Of a stretch of 64,000 bases of DNA, positions 21,688 through 44,070 are shown piece after piece. The position numbers and the translations under genes are program-made. Position 1 is the first letter of the stretch, and every line of letters begins with the position of its first letter. The stretch comes from Tubiluchus corallicola (lineage: Eukaryota; Priapulida; Priapulimorpha; Priapulimorphida; Tubiluchidae): the NCBI GenBank assembly GCA_030141605.1, contig JAQGDQ010000125.1:434001-498000 (forward strand). Direction: 5' to 3'. The notes under the pieces are model-generated. The model was not told the DNA's origin. It saw nothing but the letters and a program-made list of their open reading frames with translations, and ran no database searches.

Positions 21688-24600
21688 TCAGTCAAGAAAA
21701 AAGATATTATTGAAATGTGTGGCACACAATTTCTTCACCTCCTCTGTAATAATAAAAACAAAAGAACAGTTTTAATTCTCCCAGATGGTTATAAGTTTTT
21801 TTGATACATGAAAACGTTACGTTTTCATAGCAAGCAATCTAAATTTATGCACTGTCTTTTGCAAACTGGCACTTTTTAATTGCATTTAAGAAGCATACAT
21901 TGTCAAGTGAACATCAAAACTCTTGAAAGAAAAAACTGATTATGTATAACACTTATATAAGCCTAGTCTACTGAATCTTTTATGAGAGGCAGGAAGAAAA
22001 AAATAAATTCCTTTCCCAACATTTTCAAGTACTTTACTACAATTACACATCATGTTTACTGTACGCTGTTCTTGTACCTCTGACCAAGGCCCGCAAGTGG
22101 TCGTTAAAGCAAATGTTTAGTTATGACTTTATAACAGCATTGTTAGTTGTTTTGTGAATCAACAACAGCGAGTAATAAAAAACAAAGTTTAGCACCCGGC
22201 AGCTGACAATACACATTTTTATCATCGAAATTAGATTTAGATACTGTATGTGCGTGCACCTAGACTTACATATAATTTTAGTAACAGATATTTCTAGCAG
22301 CTAGATTTATCTCTAGTAGCTTAAATAGTAAATTTCAGAGTCTAGTAACTGTGCTTTACCAGTAAAACAGCTAGAAGGATTGCACAAAAAGTGCTTTTAA
22401 GCTCCATGAAATGACCAGAATTCTGAGATTCTGTAATTTACGTTTGTTTACATGCTGACAAAGAAATTTGGCAACAAATCTTCATTTCTGCATACGTTGT
22501 GAATAAAAATTAAAAAAACAAGAATTAAAACAACTGCATACATTATTTAAAGTAAAAAATATCAATATCATGCAAAATACCTACATACAAGTTTATAACA
22601 TGAGTCGCAAGATCCAGAAGCATTCGAAAATAAGGATTGTATTTTTATTGCACAAATTTAATGCGGAATTTGTTAATTATCAGCAATTTAAACTAATTAA
22701 ATCTTACCATGAATTTCTATTAGGTTGTTACATTTTGGATTGATATAGCACAGCTCCCGCTGATCGGACTTCTTCCCCACCACCCAGAAATCACTGGCAC
22801 CTTTCACTATCAATTCACCATTGTTATCTATCCTGCAAATGAAACCACACTGTTCAATAATGACAAAAATAAGCACTTGTTCTCAAATGTCAGAGTAAAT
22901 TACTTTTTAACTTACCAGCTATCAAGTTGTTGCCCTTGACAACACTAGACTGCTAATGTAACTGAAGTGGTTTTTGACAAGATTAGCAATACAATAACAT
23001 ACCCTGTTACTATCTGGTATGCAGACAAAATTCGTTCTTATTTCAGACATTCAGTAAATAAGTCATGGCAGAAAACATTTACTACTCAAAGTATTCATAT
23101 CAGACTAACTTATAATGATCAGTGCAACAAGTTGAAAAAATGAGTAACACTTACACAGCAAGATCACTCTGCACATCTGAGACAAGTTGCAATATTTCTG
23201 ACGGAACTGCAGTTGATGTAATTTTCTTGTTCATATCCAAATGAACAGAAGATTTCTGTGCCAAGTTCATGTGATTGAAATAAATGTATTTATGAGTATC
23301 GCCTGGACTGTAAAATTAAAAGACAAAAAAGCTTAATAATTGAAACGGTTTGAAATTAAAGTTTGAAATTGCACAATGTATCTATGCCATATGTCACAGT
23401 GCAAAACACTTGTTCAAAAAACAGCTTATTCATAATTGCAACAATTCATGCAATCAAGTGACCTAACCTTATCTGCAGAGTCATCACAATGTACAATATC
23501 TAGATCGTTTAACATAATTAGGTTGACATAGTAAGATTCTGCATACTATTTCAAAAACCACAAACCCAGTTATTGTGTACCAAAGGAAAAACCAACCCTT
23601 CAAAAAGATTCCATATATTTTAATATAAAATTGTAAGTACCACGCAATATATGGTCATAACATGCCAAGAAACTTAAATCATTTTTATCTTCCACCGAAC
23701 AAACCTTACTACTGGCATATTTGAAAAAATGACTTAAGATGGTAGACAGCGAGAAAATGCTGTGAAGGTATGTGAAGCATAACTTCTGCAGTTCACTCAA
23801 AAGTTCTATTATATACTAGCATTGTGATTGTATTTATGTAAAAATTGGTCATTGAATCAATTAGCTACAACTTAAAGTACTTACATAGCTTTAATCCACA
23901 GGATTATACCTTAAAATAAAGTCCTTTACAATGTATAAATAATTAATTTACAGATTTTTGTTGACCTTCAGATAAGCATACAATTCTGCAAGCATATAGT
24001 TAGTGCCGGGCGGGTTACTTAGTTTATAGAGTTCAATTTTAGCTTCTTAAAATAATTAATTGTCGGCATTAATTCCAGGTTATTACACTACCATCAGTAG
24101 CTGTGTTTTATTTTATAGTGGGCAACAAGATCATCAAAAAGCAAAAATAGTGCTAATCATCTCTAGCTTAACGTTTTGGATCGTTTATAATTGAGAATTG
24201 TAACTTCACCTGCAAAAAAAGATTGTTCAAGCGCCTGATGAGATAAGTGTTTACATTGTATGGTAACCCGACGACGCCATTTTTGGTTCAAAATGAGCAC
24301 GCCCAAGCTTGAAGTGACGGAAACTTTACATTGATTTCAGTAATCACATGAGGCACTTATCAGAATTTTATTGCTGAAACTTTCTATCATTTTTCTCAAA
24401 TATGAAAATAGGCTCAACATTCCGAGAGACTTGGCTTTTTTTTACTGAAAAATTGAAAAATGAAGGAAGTGGTAATGGGACATGAAAATCAATATCAGTG
24501 ATGTCGTAATGGGACACAAAAATCAATAATATCAGTGCTAATAGCGACATCTTCTTGTCTGTCTGCATTCTCAAGGGCATTAAAAAAAACATCAGCATAT

Positions 24601-27600
24601 AAACAAACAAAGCTACCTGCTTAGAAAATATAAATTGTCCACATATCTCTGATTCATTTGAATGCCGAGTAAAAGTTGCTACAGCCTACTGACAATCACT
24701 ACTACAATAATGATTACATTAATAATATAAGGAAAAATTACTTTGATAATCTCTTTGAGTACTGTTCACCAATATCAGATGCAAGTTTACTCAGCTCAGG
24801 TCCAAGAAACTGATGTATTTGACGACAAAAGTCGAAATTTAACTGATATGATGCTAAAAATAAAATTGCACATCAGATGAAAAAATCGTCAGAATCTTAC
24901 ACTCACAGAAGTAGCTTCAATAATTGTTTGCTTATTTTGACCTGATAAAGTACATACAAGAAATAATTGTCCTAAATCCAAAAAAAATTGTAACTACATT
25001 TATAAATTAGATTACAAAAACAATAATAACAATCTGTTCATTTCACAAAAAAAATATCACACATAATAATAAGAAATATAATAAAAAGAGATCGACTTAG
25101 ATATTGAAACACACATAAAAAATGATTACCATCAACAATAAGACAAACAGATGCACTTAATGCTCTGTATACCAATAGGGTACATTCTTCTGCTTTGCCA
25201 TCTATCACATTAACAAAAATACGAGGTACTTTACCAAGATTAGACGTATCATTCAAATCTGGCGGGCCAGTTATAAACCTGAAAATAAAAAAGTGTTAAA
25301 GGAGATATAAAGGTTGAAAATTGAAAAGTAGTACCATGTATCCATCAGTGATGAGTTAATTACTTTTAAAAATGTGGTATCACCACAAACACAATTACTC
25401 TCTTGAAAAGTAGTGGTGCTAGAGAGCTACAATTACTTTTTTACAAAAGTAGTTGTAGCAACTACTATTACTGTTTATGAAAGAGGTGCTACTGCATTCT
25501 AGTTTTGTGATGACTACTGAGCATTGTTGATACTGCATTGTTTTAGTGCACTGCAAGATGGAGGTGGCACGTTAAAAGAATCAGCTAATAGTGATAATTA
25601 AATTGTTAAGATGTGATAATCAAATGAAGAAATACTGAGGTACAAACACAAATTGCACCAAACTATATCAAGCTTCTAACTAAGCAGTTGATTTATGATG
25701 ATAAACAGGCATTGCTGGCCATTCATACACTGTCAACATCATAGTAAATTATTCATATAACACTGCTATTTTATGTCATGCGATAAACTACTGTTCAAAC
25801 TTAAACCATGTTTATTTGGTTTAAAAAATAATTATTTCTTGTAAAGTTGTGGTCGGGCAGCAACAACTGTTCACTTTTGGGAGGAATGTATTTCCGAAGA
25901 GAAATCGCTACAACTAGAAGTGCACATATTGCTAAACCTGTGGAAGTCTGTAGCTGCTATGAAAACACAACTCACCACAGATATTAACCATGTTAGGTGT
26001 CAACCGCAAGAACTAAATGTAGTCCATAGTACCATTACAGTGCTACTTAAAACAGTAGTATAGTTACAGTTTACTCATTTTTAGGATAATAGCAACACCC
26101 AAGCTCTACTAATTATTGTGGTGGTGCTATCTAGTGGCACTACAATAGAGGTGCTACTATCCAACACTGGACTATCCATAAGCAAAAATAAAAAATTAAC
26201 CTCAATAAAGTTTATTAAGTTTTGTCAGGCAAAAATAACAATATTTCAGGAAACCAATAGTGCATTTGTCAGGTACAAATATTAATCACATAGAATTCCC
26301 GAATGTAAAATTTAAAAACATTTAAATGCAAAGTAAACAAATTACATCGCACAACAAAATGTAATGAGAGAATGGTTGATACGGTACGCCAAAGATACTT
26401 ACGAACTATCAATTAAACACCTGTATAAAAAGTGTACTTTTGGAGTATTCAAATATTTGGACTCCTTTGCAAACAACTGCAATACAAACAAACTCGTGCA
26501 ATGACTGTATTTCACTGCTTGTGGAATACCTGCGTCTAATTGACAGTTAATAAGCATCATTTCCGTTTACCACAGCAACCATTCTGGCATTCTGTTTTGT
26601 TGTGTGATGCAATTTATTTTACATTCACTGTTTTTAAATTACCATTAAACCTTGTTTTGAGAAACTATTTCTTTATTTTGATATAACAACTAAGGCGACT
26701 TTTTGAGGCGGTTACAACTTTGTTTTGATTTATAAATGACAGGTTAATGACCAAAAGTGATACATCTAAGCCAGCCAGTAAGAAGTAGCTGTTGTCGATT
26801 ACATTCAAAAGCAAAAAAGTTTACTTTAGTAACCCCAGCCCCAAGAGGCACCCATTGCAGATTTAAAGAATAATTTGCTTCCAAAAAGTCCAAAAATGAG
26901 AGCTTCATTTGAAATACTAAATAGCTTGATTGAATCACCAAATGGGGAAGACGCTAAACGTCATGTGTGTATGGTCAAAATACCAAACATACTTTCCATA
27001 ATGGACAGTTGACACCTCCTGAGGGACAGAAGTTTTTGGTGTCGGTGAAAGCTGACTGGCAAGTAGTTCCGTTTCTAAATGCGAAGGAAATAAGCTCGTA
27101 GTCAAATACTTGTATAAAATTCTAATGTCATCCTGTTCCAAGCCACTCCTGCAAAAACAGAAATTTACCATTTAATCATGCTTTTCATTTCCAATTTACA
27201 CAATTTTTTATGTATATCAAACAAGCAAACAAATTTTCTAGTTTCTTTTATTCAAATTAATACTTTGCACAGTCTGAAAACTGAAAAGTATAGCTTTGTT
27301 TCTTACAATTTAATATTAAAGTAATTGTTTAACCAATCAACAAATCCAGTCGTGATTGCATTAATTCAAAGTACCAATATTTCTGATGCATATAAATTCA
27401 TAAAATTGACTAAAGTGAAACATTGTTATAATAGTACCAATAATAAAATAACCATCTTTTTGCAACAAAGCGAACTTAATATACTATTAAGAGAACCTGA
27501 AATCATGTAAATTATGAAAAATCATGCAAATTCAGTTAGATCAAACAATCAGTGACAAAAAATGCTAGTTTACTATATATAAAAATAGTATGCAAGCAAC

Positions 27601-30600
27601 CAAATAAAATTCAATTTTCATGTTTGCTATTGATTATTAATTTAATAAAATGATGCCAGTTTAGTGCTTATTGATACAAGTAGTTGCACACTTCATAGCA
27701 GTTTTCTGTCTTCACATGTTAAAGAAAAGACCAAGTCTTTTGGGAAAATAAGCTTATTTCAATGTTCGGGAAAAGTGTTAGAAGAATTTAGTAGCAAAAG
27801 TATGATAAGGATCGTGTAATTATTAAAATCACGATCATTTCATGCTTGCATGCTCTCATTTTGAACAACCATTCTTCTATCAATGATGTCGATTATCGAC
27901 TGATTTGCACACTGTAAATTTTTGTCTAAAGTATAACGACTTTTCTCAAAAAATAGAGAGTGACTTTTGTGATATGTTTGCAAGAACATTAGGTAAGCTG
28001 GAGAATTTTGAATTAGTTTAAGTCAGTATACTGTACGAAAGTCATGAAGTCCACCAGTTATGCCATAATTTTCAAGCTAATGGCGGCTACCATAGCACCT
28101 GAAAATTTCTATACATTGGTAGTACAAAGTAACTTGTAGACAGTCTCTACAAGTTTCATTGTTATATTTTTCTAAGTTTAAGTCGTAACAGTAAAATAAA
28201 CACAACCTACTGAGCTACTTCTCCTTTCCTTCAACATTTTCAGACAGAATTGACAAAGCAGAAATTTGAATAAGGCCTTACTCTAAAACACAGCAATTAT
28301 TAACTGCATAACACTTACCATACCAGAGAATCATTATACAAAAACGCTGTGAACTTCACTTGAACAAAACTAGCTTCAACTTGGTTTAAAAAACTTTGTA
28401 CACGTAAATATGTGTTTTTGTCCAAAGGAAGAAACTGTATTCCATTGAACACATCCAACACATCACAAGAATCCCAAGGAACAGTTTGTAGATACTACAA
28501 AACAAAGAATTACACGGTATGAACCACTGCAAAAAAGCAACTAACTACTGCTAATTTTACACTAAGTGCAAGTGATGTAAGAAAGTTTAGCATGCTCATT
28601 AGCATAACAACGACACGTGTCAACATCTTTTCTTGTACGAATGCAAAATTTAATCTAATGTCTGATTAAAGTGATCGTTTCATCTGTAAAAAATGAGGAT
28701 GATTGTGATTCCCCTAAAATAGACTTCAAATCTAACCGCTCATGGAAAAATGAAATTAAACAAACCACTCATCGAAAAACAGAATACTTGTCTTCATTGT
28801 AATTTGAAAAATATAATTCTCAAGAAAAAACTAAGCAGAATAATGTAGAATATTTTACATTTGTTATCAACAAAAATGTTAGACTTCCATTTGTGGTGCA
28901 AGAATAATGTTGTGGGCCAGTATCAACAATTGGAAATTTGTGGTAGTACTTTTAAAATCAGCTTCATTCGGTAAACTCCTCTGGGTATGCTTCAATATAC
29001 AGTATAGCCTTTCAATTAATCAAGTCCTAGTAAAGATAAGAAGTATGGGGTATAATTAAATATGGTAAAATAAGGTACTCGCTGTCAGCTACTTACCCTA
29101 GGAAAAAAGTGCCCTAAGCGCAGTTTTAAATTATGTACACCTGCCTTTTCTACAATAGATGAAAATGTACCCATAAACAACTGTAAAAAATAAACAAAAA
29201 ACTTATGAGAATCTGGATGCTTACAGACGCTCTAATATGTCGCAAGTTCGAGCGCATGCAAAGCATACAGTAGCAACTCAAATAAGTGTTTATGCACAAA
29301 AAGGACATCCACGTTCAGTTTCACTGCCATCGCTGCCCATTCTAAGATACATACTTATTTAAAACAAATGAAAAACAAACTTATTTAATCACTTCTAATA
29401 ATTTACGCTATTATAAAAAAATGGCAAATACAGATACCTCAGATCGCACCTACCCGGAACATATGATACGATAACTTAAGGACAGATAAGTACACGTCAT
29501 CATGTACATCATCTTCCCGATATTCTAGAAAAGTCTGACTTTCTTTCAACTTTTGAATATGTGGAATGCTGACAACCTAAGAAAGAAAAAACAAATTCTC
29601 TTTAATCTATCGATAATATAATAATAATAATATCGAATTAAATAATATAGTAAACATCTAAATATATGACACTTAAGTCGAAAAGAATAAAAAAAGTCAA
29701 AAATAATTTCAAATTGGAAATTTATGCTTTAAAAAAGATTTAAAAATTGGGAGTAATGTTAGATATATATTTTGTTTCGCCTAGGTTTGCCTGATTTTAA
29801 CATACCAATAATAACCAGTATCCAGGTTCAGCTTCAAAAAATAATTGCCTTGTTTTCTGCGTATGCAATGATTCACAAGGTTTGTCCGTTGAGAATGTTC
29901 TGAAAATGAAAAGAAAAAAAACAAACATGTGAATAACTCACAAGAGTAACCTATAAAAGCGGTAAATTATAAAATAAATATTCTGCAAATCTACGATTTT
30001 TATCTATATCTGATTTATGGCAACTACAGTTAAACCAGTAATGTGAAGGTAAAAAACAATTATCCATGTCTAGGAGGTAGCCATCTAAAATGTTAATATA
30101 TCCGAAAACTAAAAAACTGAGCTATGTAGACAGAGAAGCAACAAATAGCTATACCTCGCAAATGTGACAATGGCTTCACACAGTCCAACATCTTTAATTT
30201 TGTGATTATCAGATGCTTCAGTAGGATAAAAAAATAAGATTTTTTGAAGTTCCTGTGAAGATGAAAACAAAAATGTTGACGAATTTAATGTAAACAAAAA
30301 CAAGGTGACATTAGTACTTGTATATGTGCATAATGTGTCCCTGGGCTGAACAACATGAGGGGCCATAACAGACAATAAAATGCTGCACTAGTAACTTAAT
30401 AAGTCCTGTATACTAGATATAGCCATTAAAAATGCAGAAAGTGATCATACTCTTATTGTGGAAGACAGCATACAAGTGCTGAATTTGCTCCCCAAATATG
30501 AGAGATTATAATGCCATTATCAGCTTATGTGATGGCAAAACCCATCTAGCCCTACCTTTAAACTAAGGTCCAGCTGACAATCAGCTGATAGTAGAACCTC

Positions 30601-31613
30601 TTATGTATCTATATATTTGAGTTTTCTTTAGGCTCCAATAAATAAATGCACGTTAAAGCAATAAGGTGGAAGCACTGTGTAAGGTAGCACTTAACAAGAA
30701 GCATACGAGAAATACTGCAAATTTTGTAGCTCTTTATTAAATGCCTATGAAAAAACCGTGAACAGCCAAAATTTAAAAACAACACTGTAATGGATTCACA
30801 TCATTATTTCATGTAACTTAATTTAATGAAGAAAATATCATCGACAACAATTAACAATCACATTATTCCCAGAGAACAACAAGAGGAAATGTGACTCTAG
30901 ACAGACCACAAGCGTTCACTACAGAAAAAGCCTTGATTCCTCGTGCACTTACAAGTGTATTTAATTCTACACGTTTTTGCAAATACACATCCGTTTCCAA
31001 ATACAATTCAATAATACAGCGTAATGACGCCATTATTCAAAATCCCAACGATTTTGTTGGCTTATCAACAAACATGAGTTGTGTGACGGCAAATTATTTG
31101 ATAATCTCTCCAATTTACTAATCATTCAACAAAAAATTATAAGTAAAAAATTCAGCCCACAGCTAGTTTAGTACTTTTTTCATTTTTATACATATAAAAT
31201 CATATGAGTAACATAAAAAACTTAGATATGACTCTAGTCTCAGCCAAGTAACAGCTTCTTAGAATAGTGCTATATGAGAGTAAAAAAAACTGAACTATAC
31301 AATTCATATAAAATACGTGTTTTGCATATTATTTTCTTAAGACTCCAACATTTGCGAATTGAAAGAAAACTAAAACTGCCGTAGTACGTACTAACCTACT
31401 TGCTAAAGTTCAAGTACATTACAGATTTTTATCACGCTTGCAAATTTTATATTCATAACTTTATTACTATATTATTAGGTCTACTTAGTATGTACAGTGT
31501 GTCCGGTCCACATTCAAAAAAGACGAAAAGCACTAATTGTTTAAACTCACCTTTCCCTCTTCTCGGCCGAGTGAAGGATTATAGACAAAAAATTTCAAAA
31601 GATTAATTGTCAT
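21688..31613 (-). CDS. CCZ1: CCZ1, vacuolar/late-endosomal fusion protein (Mon1-Ccz1 Rab7 GEF subunit)
   Basis: Twelve minus-strand exons: 31613-31551, 30252-30155, 29899-29806, 29576-29454, 29180-29097, 28494-28319, 27148-26993, 25278-25130, 24853-24742, 23307-23155, 22832-22708 and 21743-21688 (TGA 21690-21688). Phases join throughout to 1389 nt, or 462 residues; the human protein is about 482. Diagnostic matches to vertebrate CCZ1 include FFVYNPSLGREEGK, ILFFYPTEA, DVGLCEAIVTFAR, SLHTQKTRQ, SGLEQDDIRILYKYLTTSLFP, DFWVVGKKSDQREL and the exact-style C-terminus NNIFFLD. The family folds into longin domains and, with MON1, activates RAB7 during early-to-late endosome conversion and autophagosome-lysosome fusion. 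The start ATG gives the expected short N-terminus directly before the first longin strand. Several introns carry TE remnants. It faces PSMD11 head to head. Confidence 0.93.
25346..26172. mobile_element. Candidate hAT-type non-autonomous element in CCZ1 intron
   Basis: The left end CAGTGATGAGTTAATTAC and the reverse complement of the right end CAGTGTTGGATAGTAGCAC share the CAGTG start and style of hAT termini. TATCCAT occurs immediately before the left end (25,339-25,345) and 3 bp past the right CACTG (26,173-26,179), a possible degraded target-site duplication. The interior repeats TAGTRGTGCTA-type motifs in both orientations near each end. No transposase frame was found. Confidence 0.45.
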
Positions 31614-34113
31614 AGTCACAGACGTGTATCGTATTTCGCATTATTACGGCGATAATACATGTACTCCTACACAAATTATTCCATTAGGTAACAGTAAGAA
31701 TCAGAATGTCTGCTTGATTTGGAAAAAAATTAAATAGTTATCGTTGCTATGCTTTCTTTTAACAAGAATGCTGACAAAAAGCTATTATTACACAAAATTT
31801 TTATTATAATAATTGGGCCTTATCTGTAATGAACATTCAGCGACAAATCGCAATGAATCTAACTGTCGCACATAATATTAAAGCGCACTTTCGAAATTCC
31901 GGTGACGCTTATGACGCTTCTACTCTTTCGATTCTATTCGTTGCGCTTTTTTTGGTGCAACGGCAATTTTGTAGAGAGCGATTTTCTACGAGATTTAATC
32001 GTTTCCTGTTCAGCGTTCCCGGTGTTAATTGCTCTGTGTAAGTTCATACTAATTACATGGTTCATACAAAAGGCATAGAAACCACATATAAAATCATGGG
32101 TGATGCCGTTACCGCTCTACAGATTTTTTTTACAAAAGCTGTACTGATTTTTTGAATGCAATTGGTTAACCTGAAGCTGGATTTATTTGCGGGAATAAAT
32201 GTTTATACTTCCTATTTAAAGATGAGCCACATTGAAAAACAGGCATTAATAATAACGTTACAGTATTTAAATCTGAGTTTCTGATTTATCTTATGCTATT
32301 ATAAATGCGTCTGCATATGAGACATTTCAATTTACTTTTATTATAATTACAAAATTAAATTATATTATAATTATGCTAAGCATGAAGTTTATATACTTAG
32401 AATGGTGTAAGCTCAAGTATGCTTATGTACATGTTCAATTAAGTGGCTGTACATGTTTGACCCTTCTTCAAATAGGTTTACATAGCAAATGTCTGATTCA
32501 ACAGCATGGCCTTCAACAAAACACGTGGTGATGCGATCATGTGTGGCCAGTCATATGTCTTGCTGGAGTTATTATACTTTTAATGATATTTAATTGTGAC
32601 TTTTCTGTTTTGAAATACCTCGGCAAAGGTATTTGCCATTTGTTTGTTTGTTAGAATGTTTGAATGTTTTATAGGCTCTGATTATGTAAAAACAACTTTT
32701 TATAAATTTTCATGAAACTTCTTGAGGGCCTATATGCGCTATACACTATATACACTAGGCTTATAGTGCTATTGCACAATGTAAAAATAAACAAATTACT
32801 TCTAACTTTGAAAAAATTTTGAAGCTTCAAAAGTTGCTCTACTTTTTAGGCCTAGTTTACTGCATACAAATATCAAATAGGGCGATTTCTACTTTTTAAA
32901 ATCATTTGGAACAATTATGAATATAAAATACAGCACTAGTAAAATTGTAATAAATTATGAAAATAGTTCACATTGGTATGTTTAGTTATTTATTTATCTT
33001 CCTACAAATTGACAATCACAATGTAAATCAGTTATTTACAAATACAAATATTTAAAATTAGAGATTAGGATAAAGACCATCATGAGCTGGGTTGCTTAAA
33101 TATGCCAATTAAAAAGTTGGCATTCACTTAAATGTATGGTCTTGAGTTTTTTCTTTAAAAAAATCGTTGGTCATTGCTTCAGCATTGTGGCATCAGTAAT
33201 GTTCACTGGTAGGTTATTCCAAATTACTACAATTTTTACAGGAGTGATTTCTGAAACACTGAACTCTAGAGTGTTCAAATGCACTGCAATGTCTATAATC
33301 TACAGTGTATACAGCCTCTAGTAAAAAAAACAAAATCTCTGTCAGTTGCATTTTCACTATGAATGACATCATAACGTGCACTGACTAGCTTCATTATTTA
33401 ATTCAGGTATTTGCAAATTTTGCTCAAGTCAGCTCTAAGCTAGAACACATATATGTACAGACCTATTTTTACCCATGAGAATGAAATCTGTTCTGGATTT
33501 CGTAATGGTGCATGCTACGCAGATCTTGGTTCAGCCAATTGCTTCATTCTTTGCCAATATTGTAGCAGATAATTGTTAAGAGCACTCCCTGTTGAAGTGT
33601 TAAGCAATGCATGTCGATGTTAAGTCAAGTATTAGAATACAGGAAGACAACTGGTAATACCAGTTGTTAAGAAAAAGAGGTGACACAAAAGTAAAAGATG
33701 AAGGTTAATAAAGAAGAATCCTTGATGCTCATTGGATGTAGCCGACAAAGAGGAGATTATTGAAGCACCTGTAAAGATTCTGCAGTAATATGATCGAAGA
33801 AACTTGGCTAACGTAACCCTGAAAAAGATAATGAGCAACAGTACATTAATATATCAAGATAATTAATTTGAAGTATGTTTAAGTATTATTTTATGTATTT
33901 TAGTAATACCATGTTATCATCATTCTATTATAACTCAATCGTTGTAGCTGATTTATTGTAAAGGTTGAATGTTTATGTCTTTTCTTTTCTGTTTTGCGAT
34001 TGTTCGTAGAACTAAATATTATGATTAGCTGGAAAGGTAGCTGTTAGTCGCGGAAGATAAACGCAGCAACGAAATATTTTTTGAGGATCACAAATTACTA
34101 GGCGCCGCTAAAC
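31614..34113. other. Divergent intergenic region CCZ1/PSMD11
   Basis: About 2.5 kb between two divergent housekeeping genes. The ends nearest each ATG (31,614-31,700 and about 34,030-34,113) are the likely promoters, although no TATA box or initiator is assignable. A diverged copy of a TTTG-tailed repeat family lies at about 32,630-32,740. Nothing else was recognised. Confidence 0.5.
32630..32740. repeat. Dispersed repeat, TTTGTTTG...CATGAAACTT family, copy 1
   Basis: A TTTGTTTGTTTGTTAGAATG head is followed by an AT-rich stretch and TTTTCATGAAACTTCTTGAGGG. The same order (TTTG run, GAATG-TTG, AAAAAC-ACT-TTTA, TTTCCACGAAACTTTGTAGGAG) appears at about 52,303-52,445. The class is unknown. Confidence 0.5.
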
Positions 34114-42991
<8,878 letters not shown>

Positions 42992-43638
42992 TGTTGGGTG
43001 CATTTGTATATAAATGTGTTTAACTGTTTAACATTTCGGCATGTGCATGAGATGTGTGTGCCATGTTTAGGATAAACATTGGTTTCGCGTTACTTTACAA
43101 AGCTAATATACTTTTCTTACATATATATAAAATAATGTTTTGTTGCTTTCAAAAAAAAACATTTTACTGTTTATGCATTTAAAATGAGTCTCAGTTTTCA
43201 ATTTGTGTGCTGCTGACTGAGCATCATGTGTTACCTAGTGTAAAGTTTGAAAATTGATTCTGTTTTGCGGAAAAGCCTTGCTTTTGGTTTTGGCAATGGA
43301 CAGTTAGTGAGACCGTTTAACGCATACTGTTATACTTGAATATTTAAAATAACTCATTGATAATTTTATGAACCAATATTTATGACTTTGTGTGAAAAAG
43401 ATTTGTAGGAAAGCAGGAGAGTTGTATCAGGGTTTAAACCAGGCCATTTTAGATTGCCTGCCTATTGTCCTGTCTCTTGTGTTTAAGTCAGTACTATTGC
43501 TTCCTCATTCCGAAGAGGGTTCAATGGGTTATCAACATATTTAACATTGAGTGGTACTCTAACCCAATTTACAATATGATTAGAATAAGTAATGTAATAT
43601 ATGTACAAATTAAGATATTTGCCTTTATCAGTTTACAA

Positions 43639-44070
43639 CAGGGGTGTGCAAACTGCGGCCCGCGGGCCACTTGCGGCCCGCCGAGAGATCTTGTGCAGCC
43701 CGCGAAGAGGTTTATAAACTTAATGAAAGTGCGGACCACGCGATCCAGCTGAAGTCTGCACCATTGTCGCAAAGATAGTGCGGGTAGTTTTTTCCTTTAG
43801 ATCGGATGGCATTAACCCTTACAAGACCGTTGTCACTTAATGTCACTGTCGGACATGACGAAATATATGGTTTTTAATATAAATTTTAATAACTTCTAAA
43901 ATAGTTTCTTGAGTGTAGTAGTGCAGTAGTAATGATGTGACAGATCAAATGCAGAAAAATCGTTATTAGGTCCTACTGTACTTGGCTCCTTGACCAAACT
44001 GCATGCGGCCCACAGGAATTGCGTGAAAGTTTAATGTGGCCCGGCTAGTCAGATAATTTGCACACCCCTG
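43639..44070. mobile_element. hAT-type MITE with intact ends
   Basis: A 432-bp element starts CAGGGGTGTGCAAACT and ends with the inverted AATTTGCACACCCCTG. The terminal inverted repeats are perfect for 14 bp, then mismatch once. An exact 8-bp target-site duplication, GTTTACAA, flanks it (43,631-43,638 and 44,071-44,078). The subterminal sequence is strikingly CG-rich (GCGGCCCGCGGGCC on the left, GCGGCCCAC on the right) in an AT-rich neighbourhood. An 8-bp duplication with CAGGG ends is the hallmark of the hAT superfamily. It has no coding capacity, so it must have been moved in trans. Confidence 0.92.

Noticed and set aside
31829-32041. 70-codon plus-strand frame between CCZ1 and PSMD11
   Set aside because: ATG-initiated but no recognisable motif and no splice partner. 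Likely chance in promoter-proximal DNA.
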